This document shows, one piece after another, positions 48,915 through 60,344 of a DNA stretch of 64,000 nt. The DNA is from Sphaerosporella brunnea (Eukaryota; Ascomycota; Pezizomycetes; Pezizales; Pyronemataceae): contig VXIS01000200.1 in NCBI GenBank assembly GCA_008704415.1, forward strand, positions 25,024-89,023. Direction: 5' to 3'. How positions within the stretch are numbered: position 1 is the first letter of the stretch; each line of letters opens with the position of its first letter. The position numbers and the translations under genes were made by a program. The notes below the pieces were generated by a model. It was not told the origin of the DNA, searched no databases, and worked only from the letters and a program-made list of their open reading frames with translations.

Positions 48915-51900
48915 ATGAAGCCCCTTAAGAGAAAGACAGTAGTGGCAGAAAGGCAGATGCCTAAGAAGCCTAGAGTGGATCCTCCAAGACACGGGAAGAG
49001 AATGTTCCTAGTGGCAGACATTTGGTGGACCACAGAGTATGGCAAGTCTCGTAGTTGCAAAGGAAGATTCTTGATTGACTCAGGGTGCTCTGGGCCTATC
49101 CTGAATAAGGATTTTGTGTTCGAGCATAAGTTGCCATGGATAAAAAGAGACACTCCCATCCAAGTGACCGGGGCAGATGGGACCCCATTAGCAGAGACTG
49201 GTGCCCGCTATACCAACCTCTTATGTATGAGGATTGGGGAGCACCAGGAAGAAATGACTTGGGAGATAGGTCAGCTGGAGACAGAGGTCTCGGGCTATAT
49301 ACCCATCTCCTGGTTAGAGCAGCACAACCCGGACATAGACTGGCAGACCGGGACGATGCAGTGGCGCAGTGAGTACTGCCGTCAGCATTGCCTCCCAGTG
49401 TCAGTAAGGCAAGCTGTGAAGAACTTTGTTAAGTTACTTCAAGAGGGCAAGCCTTGGGTTGTGGATAGTATAGAGTGGCACGATGAGGAAGGAGGTGACA
49501 TCGCGGAGAGACTGCCAGAACAGTACCGTGAATGGGCCTCAGTGTTCAGCGAAGAGGAAATCAACCGCCTTCCCTGATCACTACCTCATACGACCATGAG
49601 ATTAGACTGATAGAAGGGGCAGTGCCGCCTTATGGGCCCATATACCCTCTGTCAGAAAGAGAGTTGGAGGTGTTAAGAGAATACCTTCCGCAAGGAACTT
49701 GCGTCAGGCAAGATCCGACAGTCCAAGTCAGCAGCTGCGGCCCCTATCATCTTCGTCCCTAAGCCTGATGGAAGTCTTCGATTATGCGTTGACTATCGAG
49801 GTCTGAACAAGGTGACAGTCAAGGACCGCACCCCGCTCCCACTGATGTCGGAACTTCGTGAGCGATTGGGAAAGGCTAAAATATTCACTAAGCTGGACCT
49901 AAAGAATGGGTATAACCTCATTCGAATCGCGGAAGGAGACGAGTGGAAGACAGCGTTTAGGACACGCTATGGGCTGTTTGAGTACTTGGTCATGCCGTTT
50001 GGGCTGTGCAATGCGCCAGCTACCTTTCAGGCCATGATCAATACAGTTCTTCGAGAACTGTTAGATGAAGGAGTAGTCGTCTATATCGATGACATACTCA
50101 TCTACTCCGAGACAGAAGAAAGACATATAGAGCTTGTGAAGAAAGTTCTAGAAAAGTTGAAGCAGACAAGGTTGTGTGCTTCGATAAAGAAGAGTTGTTT
50201 CCACGTCTCGGAAGTAGAATACCTAGGATACCAGATATCCTCAGAGGGGATTTCAATGTCCCCAAGTAAGGTTAAGACCATCCAAGAGTGGGTGGCACCT
50301 CAGAAGGTGAAGGACGTGCAAGCCTTTATAGGGTTCGCGAACTTCTACAGGAGATTCATTAGTGGATTCTCCAAGATAGTTGCGCCACTGACGGAGTTGA
50401 CCAAGAAGGGTGTAGCCTTCGAGTGGTCCTCCAAGTGTCAGCAGGCGTTTGAGGAGCTCAAGAAGAAATTCATTGAGGCTCCGATCTTAGTCCACTTTCA
50501 TCCTGAAAGACAGACAATCGTGGAGACGGATGCTAGCGACTTTCGCGCTTGCCGCTATCCTCTCCCAGATACAGGATGATGTCCGATTACACCCAGTAGC
50601 CTTTCACTCCGAAAGTTCAAGCCTGCCGAGATCAACTATGACATTCACTGACAAAGAAATGCTAGCCATTGTGGTAGCATTTCAAGAATGGGAACATATG
50701 TTGAAGTCAGTGGCTGGAGAGATCACGGTGTATACGGATCACAAGAACTTGGAGTACTTTGCGTCGACAAAGGTGTTGACAAGACGTCAAGCCCGTTGGG
50801 CAGAACACCTAGCAGAGTTTAACTTCAAGGTAGTATATCGGCCTGGAGATAAAAATACGAAGGCTGATGTGTTATCGAGGCGTTGGGACTACGCCCCAGA
50901 GGAGGGGAGTAAAGCTCCCGAGATGAGCTTCTTCAAGCCTGGACAACTCGTAATGAGCTCTGCCAAGCTTGCTGGATCCAGAGAGGTTCCAGTTGCCAGA
51001 GCCCTTCTTGGAGGCGTTGCGCTAGAGCAGCAGCCGCTAGACCAAGATTGGTTGAAGACAAGAGAAGCAGTAGAGAAGGCAGGATCCGAATGTAGCAGAG
51101 GAGTTTGAGGTTAAAGAGGGACTTCTGTTCTACGAGAATAGATGGGTAATCCCTAATGACCCACAGCTCAAGGCTACGGATCTTGCAAGAGAATCATGAC
51201 TCCAAGGCAGCAGGCCACTTTGGACAGTTCAAGACCGCAGAAAGAATGAAGCAGAACTTCTTCTGGTCTAAGATGGACGAGGACGTACGAGACTATGTTA
51301 GAAGCTGCTGACACTTGTCAGAGAGATAAGACCAGCAGGCATAAGAAGTATGGGCTGTTACAGCCCTTAGAGATTCCGTACCGTCCGTGGAAGTCTATCT
51401 CGATGGACTTCATAGTGGCATTGCCAGAGTCATGACGGCTACACCCAGGTGTGGGTAATAGTAGACCGTCTCACCAAGATGGCGCACTTCATTCCGTTAA
51501 AGACGAATGAAGAGACCCCAGTACAAGAGTTAGCAAAGCTCTTCGCAAAGGAAATTTGGAGGCTCCATGGCCTACCCTCAGAGATAGTATCCGATAGGGA
51601 TGCGAAGTTCACGTCGCACTTCTGGAAGGAGTTGATGGAACATTTGGACGTCAAGTTGTCTATGTCCACTGCCTTCCATCCACAGACCGATGGACAGACT
51701 GAGAGAGTCAACTCGGTGTTGGAACAGTATGTCAGACACTACTGTTCCTTCCAGCAGGATGACTGGGTAGACCTGTTGCCGATGGCAGAATTTGCCTATA
51801 ACACGGCAGTCTCCGAGACTACCAAGATGTCTCCGTTTCAGGCGAACTATATGTTCCAGCCAGAGACACAGTGGATCAAGCCAGCCGAAGGGCAGGAATG

Positions 51901-52495
51901 GTCCAACCCAGCAAGCGAGCTGTTGCTCACCCGCTGGAAGGGAATCTTGGAGTTCCTGAAAGAGAACATCTATCAAGCACAGACACGGATGGCAAAGTGG
52001 CATGACGCGAAAGCGCAAAGCCAGCCTTCGTTCAAAGTGGGAGATAAGGTGATGATAGACGCTCGCAACATACGGACAAAGAGGCCCTCAAAAAAGCTTG
52101 ATCACAAAAAGATCGGGCCGTTCCCAATCATAAAGTTGATAGGGAAACGAGCGGTGAAGGTCCGGTTGCCTCCAGCTATGGAGATGCATCCAGTCTATCA
52201 TGTGTCCTTGGTGGAGCCATACAGGGAGTCAAAGCTCCCTGGAAGACACCAAAGTCCACCTCCTCCCGAAGAGATAGATGGAGAAAAGTACTGGGTGGTC
52301 GACAAGATCGCCAAAAGCAGGCTCAACCGGCAGAAGAAGAGGGTTGAGTACTTGGTATTCTGGAAAGGCTATCCCCCTGAGGAAGCCACGTGGGAACCAT
52401 GGGAGCACTTAGAAGGAGACGAAACTGTCAGCCGTATGCTCAAAGAGTTCCATGAAAGATATCCCCGACAGGCGAGGGATAGTAGACTGAAATGA
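48915..52495 (+). pseudogene. Gypsy-2A pol, multiple single-base frameshifts
   Basis: Open blocks: 48915-49577 (protease, LIDSGCSGPIL near 49070), 49596-49762, 49812-50579 (RT: TKLDLKNGYNLI, FGLCNAPATFQ, YIDDILIYS near 50083), 50530-51108 (RNase H: VYTDHKNLEYF), and 51449-52495 (integrase core: DRDAKFTSHFW, HPQTDGQTERVN; chromodomain at about 52287-52470 with YWVVDKIAKSR, EYLVFWKGYP, ATWEPWEHL). The HHCC finger near 51190-51310 is frameshifted. Compared with Gypsy-2B, breaks at about 49570, 49582, 49687, 50542, 50612 and 50650 are isolated one-base insertions or deletions, not C-to-T changes. Confidence 0.92.
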
Positions 52496-52562
52496 AGGAT
52501 TTCCTTAGTTAGATTTCCTTACACTAAAAAATGATAGTTAGTATCTCGGGACGAGATTAGTT

Positions 52563-52572
52563 AGGAGGGGAG
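52563..52572 (+). promoter_or_regulatory. Gypsy-2A polypurine tract
   Basis: AGGAGGGGAG lies 3 nt before the 3' LTR. It is conserved in Gypsy-2B (complement at about 56487-56496). Confidence 0.8.
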
Positions 52573-52575
52573 TAA

Positions 52576-53397
52576 TGTCACGGGTATGGTCACGTGACAT
52601 GTGCTCTTAGTAGTCAGCTAGGGAATAGAATAGAGTCTGCATAGTGATCGCTTCAAGAGCACGTGATAGCCGGGTGGCTCCGGATCATAGTAGCTAGCTT
52701 GAGTGACGCTGTGGAAGAACTCGGAGATCGGGTGCCTCAGATAGGACGCTATCTGAGAAGAGAACCCGATTCGGAGATGACAATAGTATAGGCTATTGTT
52801 AGAGCTCTTCCGAGATATCTTCGTTGACCTACCTGTTCCGGGAACTAGCATGACGATCGGAGGGGTCAGGAGTGATCAACCGGAAGGCGTTGAGCCGAAA
52901 AAGGGAAGAATCACTCGGCCTAGAACCTCCATAGTAAGTATGGTTGTCGCGTAAGGCATGCGACGCAGAAGATCGGGAGATGGAGCCAATGGGGCTGAGC
53001 ATCTACCTGCACCACGAGAATACGATCCCTGAAGAGGGGTATTCCGGGTGCGACCCATGTCTATGACTCATGATTTGAAATCAAAGAGTGAGTCATAGGA
53101 AGGTGGGGCGATCTCTGTGCGCGCCTTGACGCCCACAGTCGTAGAGACTGTCGGAAAGCCGAAGCAAGGAGTGAAGGCTGAGTATTACTCAGGGAGACGG
53201 TAGTCTCTGGAGCGGCTTCCTACTATAAGTAGGATTGCTTCCGCCCAGCGAACCCCTTTATCTTGAGCGAAGAAGAACCATCAGTGTCCACCCGACAGAA
53301 TAGCCCTTAAAATTCTATTGTTTAGGATTTTGCAAGTCATTTTCCCAAAGTCAAGGGTTCAATTCCACGCCTCTCTGGTAGACAGAGCCGCGTTACA
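52576..53397 (+). repeat. Gypsy-2A 3' LTR (822 bp)
   Basis: It is nearly identical to 45806-46626, with a few substitutions and small indels (for example around 53030-53050). It is followed by the target duplication GTGGG. Confidence 0.95.
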
Positions 53398-55565
53398 GTG
53401 GGCTGGTAACCGCCAGGAGCCCGGCATCACCTGGGAAGCTCACCGCGGGTGTACGAGACATGCCTCAGTGACCTGTGAAGTTCCCGGCTGGATGTGGTGC
53501 GAGGAGGTTCCAGTCTCGCTCTATGCTCACTAGAATGGAGGAATTGCCAACATACGATATTGTCCTTTGTGGGAGCCGATGTGGGCTGGTAACCGCCGGG
53601 ATCCCGGCATCACCTGGACAGCTAACCGTGGGTGTAACAGACATGCCCGAGTGGCCTGTGAAGTTCCCGGGTGGATGAGGTGGGATGAGCTTCCAGTCTC
53701 GCTATGTGCTCACTAGAATGGAGGAATTGCCAACATACGATATTGACCTTTGTGGGAGGGGACGAGGGCTGGTAACTGCCGGGAGCCTGGTATCTCCTGG
53801 GCAGCTCACTGTGAGTGTAAGAGACATGTCTGAGTGACCTGTGAAGTTCCCGGCTGGATGCGGTGGTAGGAGCTTCCAGTCTCGCTATGTGCTCACTGGA
53901 ATGGCAGAATTGCCAACATACGATATTGACCTTTGTGGGAGCGGATGTGGGCTGGTAACCGCCGTGATCCCGGCATCACCTGGGCAGCTAACCGCGGGTG
54001 GAACAGACATGCCCGAGTGGCCTGTGAAGTTCCCGCCTGGATGCGGTGGGAGGAGCTTCCAGTCTTGCTATGTGCTCACTGGAAAAGGGGAATTGCCAAC
54101 TTAAGATATGAACCTTTGTGGGAGTGGATGAGGGCTGATAACCGCCAGGATCACCGCGTCACCTTGGCAGCTCACCGTGGGTGTAACAGACATGCCCGAG
54201 TGGCCGGTAAAGTTCCCGGCTGGATCCGGTGGGAGGAGCTTGCAGTATCGCGATGTGTTCATTAGAATAGCGGAATTGCCAACTTGTGATCCGAACCTTT
54301 TTGGGAGCGGATGAGGGCTGGAAACTGCCACGAGCCCAGCATGACCTTGGCAGCTCACCGTCAGTGTAAGAAACATGCTCGAGTATCCTGTGAAGTTCCT
54401 GGCTGGATGCGGTGAGAGGAGCTTCAAGTCTCGCTATGTGCTCACTGGCATGGCGGAATTGCCAACATACGATATTGACCTTTGTGGGAGCAGATGTGGG
54501 CTGGTAACCGCCAGGAGCCCGGTATCACCTGGACAGCTCACCGTGAGTGTAAGAGACATGTCTGAGTGACCTGTGAAGTTCCCGGCTGGATGCGGTGGTA
54601 GGAGCTTGCAGTAGTGCTATTTGCCCACTGGAATGCAGGAATTGCCAACTTACGATACTGACCTTTGAGGGAGCGGATGAGGGCTCGTGACTGCCAGCAG
54701 AGCGGAATCACCCTGGAAGATCACCATGGGGGTAAGGGCCATGCCCGACAGACCTGTTAAGTTCCCGGGTGGAGGCGATGGAAGGAGCTTGCAGTATTGC
54801 AATTTTCTCCCTGGAATGCCGTAATTGACAACTTACGATACGGACCTTTGTGGGAGCGGTTGAGGGCTGGTGACTGCCAGCAACACGCAATTACCCGCGA
54901 AGCTCACCGTGGACTTAAGAGCCGGAAGGATTCCGGGTGGAGGCGGTGGAAGAAGCTTGCAGTATTGCTATGCGCTCAGTGGAATGCTGGAATCGCCAAC
55001 CTACGATACTGACCTTTGTGAGAGCGGATGAGGGCTGGTGACTGCCAGCAGAGCAGAATCACCCAGGAAGCTCCCCGTGGGTGTAAGAGACATTCCCGAG
55101 GGACGTGTAAGGTTCCCGGATGGAGGCAGTGGAAGGAGCTGGCAGTATTGCTATTCGCTCACTGTAATGCCGGAATTGCCAACTTATGATACTGACCTTT
55201 GTGGGAGCGGATGAGGGCTGGTGACTGTCAGCAGAGCAGAATCACCCGGGAAGCTCGCCGTGGGTGTAAGAGACATGCCCGAGGGACGTGTAAGGTTTTT
55301 TGGCTGGAGGGGGTGGAAGGAGCTTGCAGTATTGCTATTTGCTCACTGGAATGCCGGAATTGCCAACTTACGATACTGACCTTTGTGGGAGCGGATGAGG
55401 GCTGGTGACTGCCAGCAGAGCAGAATCACCCGGGAAGCACTCCGTGGGCGTAAGAGCAATGGCTAGGGGACCTGGACAGTTTCTGGGAGGCGGTGGAAGG
55501 AGCTTGCAGTATTGCTATGCGCTCACTGGAATGCCGGAATTGCCAACTTACGATACTGACCTTTG
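53398..55565. repeat. Satellite of about 185 bp, right block (about twelve units)
   Basis: It continues the left block after the Gypsy-2A insertion. Register points lie near 53423, 53609, 53790, 53972, 54150, 54340, 54522, 54706, 54888, 55057, 55240 and 55423. Units towards the right form a subtype (GACTGCCAGCAGAGCAGAAT, GGGTGTAAGAGACATGCCCG) that differs from the left units, so the array has a directional gradient. It ends abruptly at a Gypsy-2 gag fragment. Short frames crossing it have no protein features. Confidence 0.93.
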
Positions 55566-55663
55566 GGGGTTCCACTCGAGGAGCGGAACCTGGGGGGCGG
55601 GCTCGATGGTGATAGAGGCCATTATTGAGAGTGTCCAAGCGAGAAGTATTCTTAAAATTCTGA
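55566..55663 (-). pseudogene. Gypsy-2 leader and first gag codons (98 bp), tandem remnant
   Basis: On the minus strand this reads out of the LTR at 55664 as primer site (AGAATTTTAAG), then ATGGCCTCTATCACCATCGA, then gag sequence up to GAGTGGAACCCCC, where it meets the satellite. It is the start of a second internal region that shares the LTR 55664-56483 with Gypsy-2B. The rest of this element is missing. Confidence 0.85.
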
Positions 55664-56483
55664 TGTAACGAGGCTCTGTCTACCAGAGTGTCGTGGAATT
55701 GAACTCGTGACCTTGGGGAAAAGCAAGGCAAATCCTAAACAATAGAATTTTAAGGGCTATCTGTCGGGTGACACTAATGGTTCTTGTTGCTGAAGATAAT
55801 GGGGTTCTCTCGGCGGAAGCAATCTACTTATAGTAGAAACGCCGCTCCAGAGACTACCGTCTCCCTGAGTAAATCTCAGCCTTTACTCCTGCTGGGTCTT
55901 CCGACAGTCTCTACGACTGCGGGCGTCAAGGTGTGCACAGAGATCGCCCACCTTGCTATGACTCACTCTTTGATTCCAAATCATGAGTCATAGACATGGG
56001 TCGCACCCGGATACCCCCGCTCCGTAAGCGTTGTATTCTCGTGTTGCAGGAAGATGCTCAGCCCTATTGGCTCCATCTCCCGATCTTCTGCGTCGCATGC
56101 CTTACGCGAACAACCACACTTACTATGGAGGTTCTAGGCCGAGTGATTCTTCCCTTTTTCGGCTCTACGCCTTCCGGTTGATCACTCCTGACCCCTCCGA
56201 TCGTCATGCTAGTTCCCGGAACAGGCAGGTCAACGAAGATATCTCGGAAGAGCTCTAACAATAGCCTATACTATTGTCATCTCCGAACCGGATGCTCTTC
56301 TCAGATAGCGTCCTATCTGAGGCACCCGATCTCCGAGTTCTTCCATAGCGTCACTCAAGCTAGCTACTATGATCCGGAGCCACCCGGCTATCACGTGCCC
56401 TCTGAAGGCGATCACTATGCAGACTCTATTCTATTCCCTAGCTGACTACTTAGAGCACATGTCACGTGACCATACCCGTGACA
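55664..56483 (-). repeat. Gypsy-2 LTR shared by two internal regions (820 bp)
   Basis: In minus orientation it is the 3' LTR of Gypsy-2B (polypurine tract at 56487-56496) and also the 5' LTR of the 98-bp gag remnant at 55566. An LTR between two internal regions is the mark of recombination between neighbouring elements. Confidence 0.9.
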
Positions 56484-56564
56484 TTACTCCCCTCCTAACT
56501 AATCTCGTCTCGAGATACTAACTATCAATTTTTAAGTGTAAGGAAATCTAACTAAGGAAATCCT

Positions 56565-59500
56565 TCATTTCATTCTACTATCCCTCGCCTGTCGGGGATA
56601 TCTCTCATGGAACTCCTTGAGCATACGGCTGACAGTTTCGTCGCCTTCTAAGTGCTCCCATGGTTCCCACGTGGCTTCCTCTGGAGGATAGCCTTTCCAG
56701 AATACCAAGTACTCAACCCTCTTCTTCTGCCGGTTGAGCCTGCTTTTGGCGATCTTGTCGACCACCCAGTACTTCTCTCCATCTATCTCCTCGGGAGGAG
56801 GTGGACTTTGGTGTCTTCCAGGAAGCTTTGACTCCCTGTATGGCTCCACCAAGGACACATGATAGACTGGATGCATCTCCATAGCTGGAGGCAACCGGAC
56901 CTTTCACCGCTCGTTTCCCTATCAACTTTATGATTGGGAACGGCCCGATCTTTTTGTGATCAAGCTTCTTTGAGGGTCCTCTTTGTCCGTATGTTGCGAG
57001 CGTCTATCATCACCTTATCTCCCACTTTGAACGAAGGCTGGCTTTGTGCTTTTGCGTCATGCCACTTTGCCATCCGTGTCTGTGCTTGATAGATGTTCTC
57101 TTTCAGGAACTCCAAGATTCCCTTCCAGCGTGTGAGCAACAGCTCGCTTGCTGGGTTGGACCATTCCTGCCCTTCGGCTGGCTTGATCCACTGTGTCTCT
57201 GGCTGGAACATATAGTTCGCCTGAAACGGAGACATCTTGGTAGTCTCGGAGACTGCCGTATTGTAGGCAAATTCTGCCATCGGCAACAGGTCTACCCAGT
57301 CGTCCTGCTGGAAGGAACAGTAGTGTCTGACATACTGCTCCAACACGGAGTTGACTCTCTCAGTTTGTCCATCGGTCTGTGGATGGAAAGCTGTGGACAT
57401 AGACAACTTGACGTCCAAATGTTCCATCAACTCCTTCCAGAAGTGCGACGTGAACTTCGCATCCCTATCGGACTACTATCTCTGAGGGTAGGCCATGGAG
57501 CCTCCAAATCTCCTTTGCGAAGAGCTTTGCTAACTCTTGTACTGGGGTCTCTTCATTCGTCTTCAACGGAATGAAGTGCGCCATCTTGGTGAGACGGTCT
57601 ACTATTACCCACACCTGGGTGTAGCCGTCAGACTCTGGCAATGCCACTATGAAGTCCATCGAGATAGACTTCCACGGACGGTACGGAATCTCTAAGGGCT
57701 GTAACAGCCCATACTTCTTATGCCTGCTGGTCTTATCTCTCTGACAAGTGTCACAGCTTCTGACATAAGTCTCGTACGTCCTCGTCCATCTTAGACCAGA
57801 AGAAGTTCTGCTTCATTCTTTCTGCGGTCTTGAACTGTCCAAAGTGGCCTGCTGCCTTGGAGTCATGATTCTCTTGCAAGATCCGTAGCTTGAGCTGTGG
57901 GTCATTAGGGATTACCCATCTATTCTCGTAGAACAGAAGTCCCTCTTTAACCTCAAACTCCTCTGCTACATTCGGATCCTGCTTCTCTACTGCTTCTCTT
58001 GTCTTCAACCAAGTCTTGGTCTACGGCTGCTGCTCTGCGCAACGCCTCCAAGAATGGCTCCGGCAACTGAACCTCTCTGGATCCAGCAAGCTTGGCAGAG
58101 CTCATAACGAGTTGTCCAGGCTTGAAGAAGCTCATCTCGGGAGCTTTACTCCCCTCCTCTGGGGCGTAGTCCCAACGCCTCGATAACACATCAGCCTTCG
58201 TAGTTCTTATCTCCAGGCCGATATACTACCTTGAAGTTAAACTCTGCTAGGTGTTCTGCCCAACGGGCTTGACGTCTTGTCAACACCTTTGTCGACGCAA
58301 AGTACTCCAAGTTCTTGTGATCCGTATACACCGTGATTTCTCCAGCCACTGATTTCAACATATGTTCCCATTCTTGAAATGCTACCACAATGGCTAACAT
58401 TTCCTTGTCATGAATGTCATAGTTGATCTCGGCCGGCTTGAACTTTCGGGAGTGAAAGGCTACTGGGTGTAATCGGACATCATCCTGTATCTGGGAGAGG
58501 ATAGCGGCAAGCGCAAAGTCGCTAGCATCCGTCTCCACAATTGTCTGTCTTTCAGGATGAAAGTGGACTAAGATAGGAGCCTCAATGAATTTCTTCTTGA
58601 GCTCCTCAAACGCCTGCTGACACTTGGAGGACCACTCGAAGGCTACACCCTTCTTGGTCAACTCCGTCAGTGGCGCAACTATCTTGGAGAATCCACTAAT
58701 GAATCTCCTGTAGAAGTTCGCGAATCCTATAAAGGCTTGCACGTCCTTCACCTTCTGAGGTGCCACCCACTCTTGGATGGTCTTAACCTTACTTGGGGAC
58801 ATTGAAATCCCCTCTGAGGATATCTGGTATCCTAGGTATTCTACTTCCGAGACAGTGGAAACAACTCTTCTTTATTGAAGCACACAACCTTGTCTGCTTC
58901 AACTTCTCTAGAACTTTCTTCACAAGCTCTATATGTCTTCTCTTCTGTCTCGGAGTAGATGAGTATGTCATCGATATAGACGACTACTCCTTCATCTAAC
59001 AGTTCTCGAAGAACTGTAGTTGATCATAGCCTGAAAGGTAGCTGGCGCATTGCACAGACCAAACGGCATGACCAGGTACTCAAACAGCCCATAGCGCGTC
59101 CTAAACGCTGTCTTCCACTCGTCTCCCTCCGCGATTCGAATGAGATTGTACCCATTCTTTAGGTCCAGCTTAGTGAATATCTTAGCCTTTCCCAATCGCT
59201 CACGAAGTTCTGACATTAGTGGCAGCGGGGTGCGGTCCTTGACTGTCACCTTGTTTAACCCTCGATAGTCGACGCACAAGCGAAGACTTCCATCAGGCTT
59301 AGGGACGAAGATGATAGGGGCCGCAGCCGCTGACTTGGACTGTCGGATCTTGCCTGACGCAAGTTCCTTGCGGAGGTATTCTCTTAACACCTCCAACTCT
59401 TTTTCTGACAGAGGGTATATGGGCCCATAGGGCGGTACTGCCCCTTCTATCAGTCTAATCTCATGGTCGTATGAGGTGTGGTCAGGAAGACGATTGATTT

Positions 59501-60143
59501 CTTCTTCACTGAACACTGAAGCCCATTCGCGGTACTGCTCTGGCAGTCTCTCCGCGATGTCACCTCCTTCCTCATCGTGCCAATCTATACTATTCACAAC
59601 CCAAGGCTTGCCCTCTTGAAGTAACTTAACAAAGTTCTTCACAGCTTGCCTTACTGACACTGGGAGGCAATGCTGACGGCAGTACTCACTGCGCCACTGC
59701 ATCGTCCCGGTCTGCCAGTCTATGTCCGGGTTGTGCTGTTCTAACCAGGAGATGGGTATATAGCCCGAGACCTCTGTCTCCAGCTGACCTATCTCCCAAG
59801 TCATTTCCTCTTGGTGCTCCCCAATCCTCATACATAAGAGGTTGGTATAACGAGCACCAGTCTCTGCTAATGGGGTCCCATCTGCCCCGGTCACTTGGAT
59901 GGGAGTGTCTCTTTTTATCCATGGCAACTTATGCTCGAACACAAAGTCTTTATTCAAGATAGGCCCAGAACATCCTGAGTCAATCAAGAATCTTCCTTTG
60001 CAACTACGAGACTTGCCATACTCTGTGGTCCACCAAATGTCTGCCACTAGGAACATTCTCTTCCCGTGTCTTGGAGGATCCACTCTAGGCTTCTTAGGCA
60101 TTTGCCTTTCTGCCACTACCGTCTTTCTCTTAAGGGGGTTCAT
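56565..60143 (-). pseudogene. Gypsy-2B pol, frameshifted
   Basis: The first block, 60143-58992 (383 codons), is intact where Gypsy-2A is broken: MNPLKRKTVV, LIDSGCSGPIL (protease), RLPDHTSYDHEIRLIEGAVP, CVDYRGLNK and FGLCNAPATFQAMIN (RT). Later blocks: 58802-58191 (RT end and RNase H), 58189-57751 (linker and finger), 57659-57465 and 57430-56960 (integrase, HPQTDGQTERVN), 56894-56565 (chromodomain: YWVVDKIAKSR, WEPWEHL). Breaks fall at places different from those in Gypsy-2A, so most frameshifts arose after the copies separated, or are assembly errors. Confidence 0.92.
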
Positions 60144-60344
60144 GGTTCAGTACGTCTTAGGCCTTTCGACACCTAAGCAAGCGCAACGTCTTGCTGAACT
60201 ACGTCTCTGTGGGATACTGGTATGTCTTTTTATCTGTATGCACTCTGCTGACTCTTATATGCCAGCATATTTCGGGTACTAAACCCATCCTCAGAGAGCC
60301 TTTTCCTTAAGAACGACTATTTAATTTCAACTATGAAATCCTAA

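Larger units (their letters stand above)
45806..53397 (+). mobile_element. Ty3/gypsy chromovirus Gypsy-2A, full length (7592 bp)
   Basis: LTRs of 821 bp (45806-46626) and 822 bp (52576-53397) are flanked by GTGGG (45801-45805 and 53398-53402) in a satellite unit that reads through once the element is removed. Order: LTR, self-complementary primer site, intact gag, 205-nt gap with hairpin, pol broken by several single-base indels, polypurine tract, LTR. Gag and pol are separate frames with their own AUGs, unlike Gypsy-1. Pol ends in a chromodomain. Confidence 0.96.

Noticed and set aside
54101..55731. Several 60-110-codon frames across the satellite
   Set aside because: They repeat with the array period and change with each unit; no protein features.
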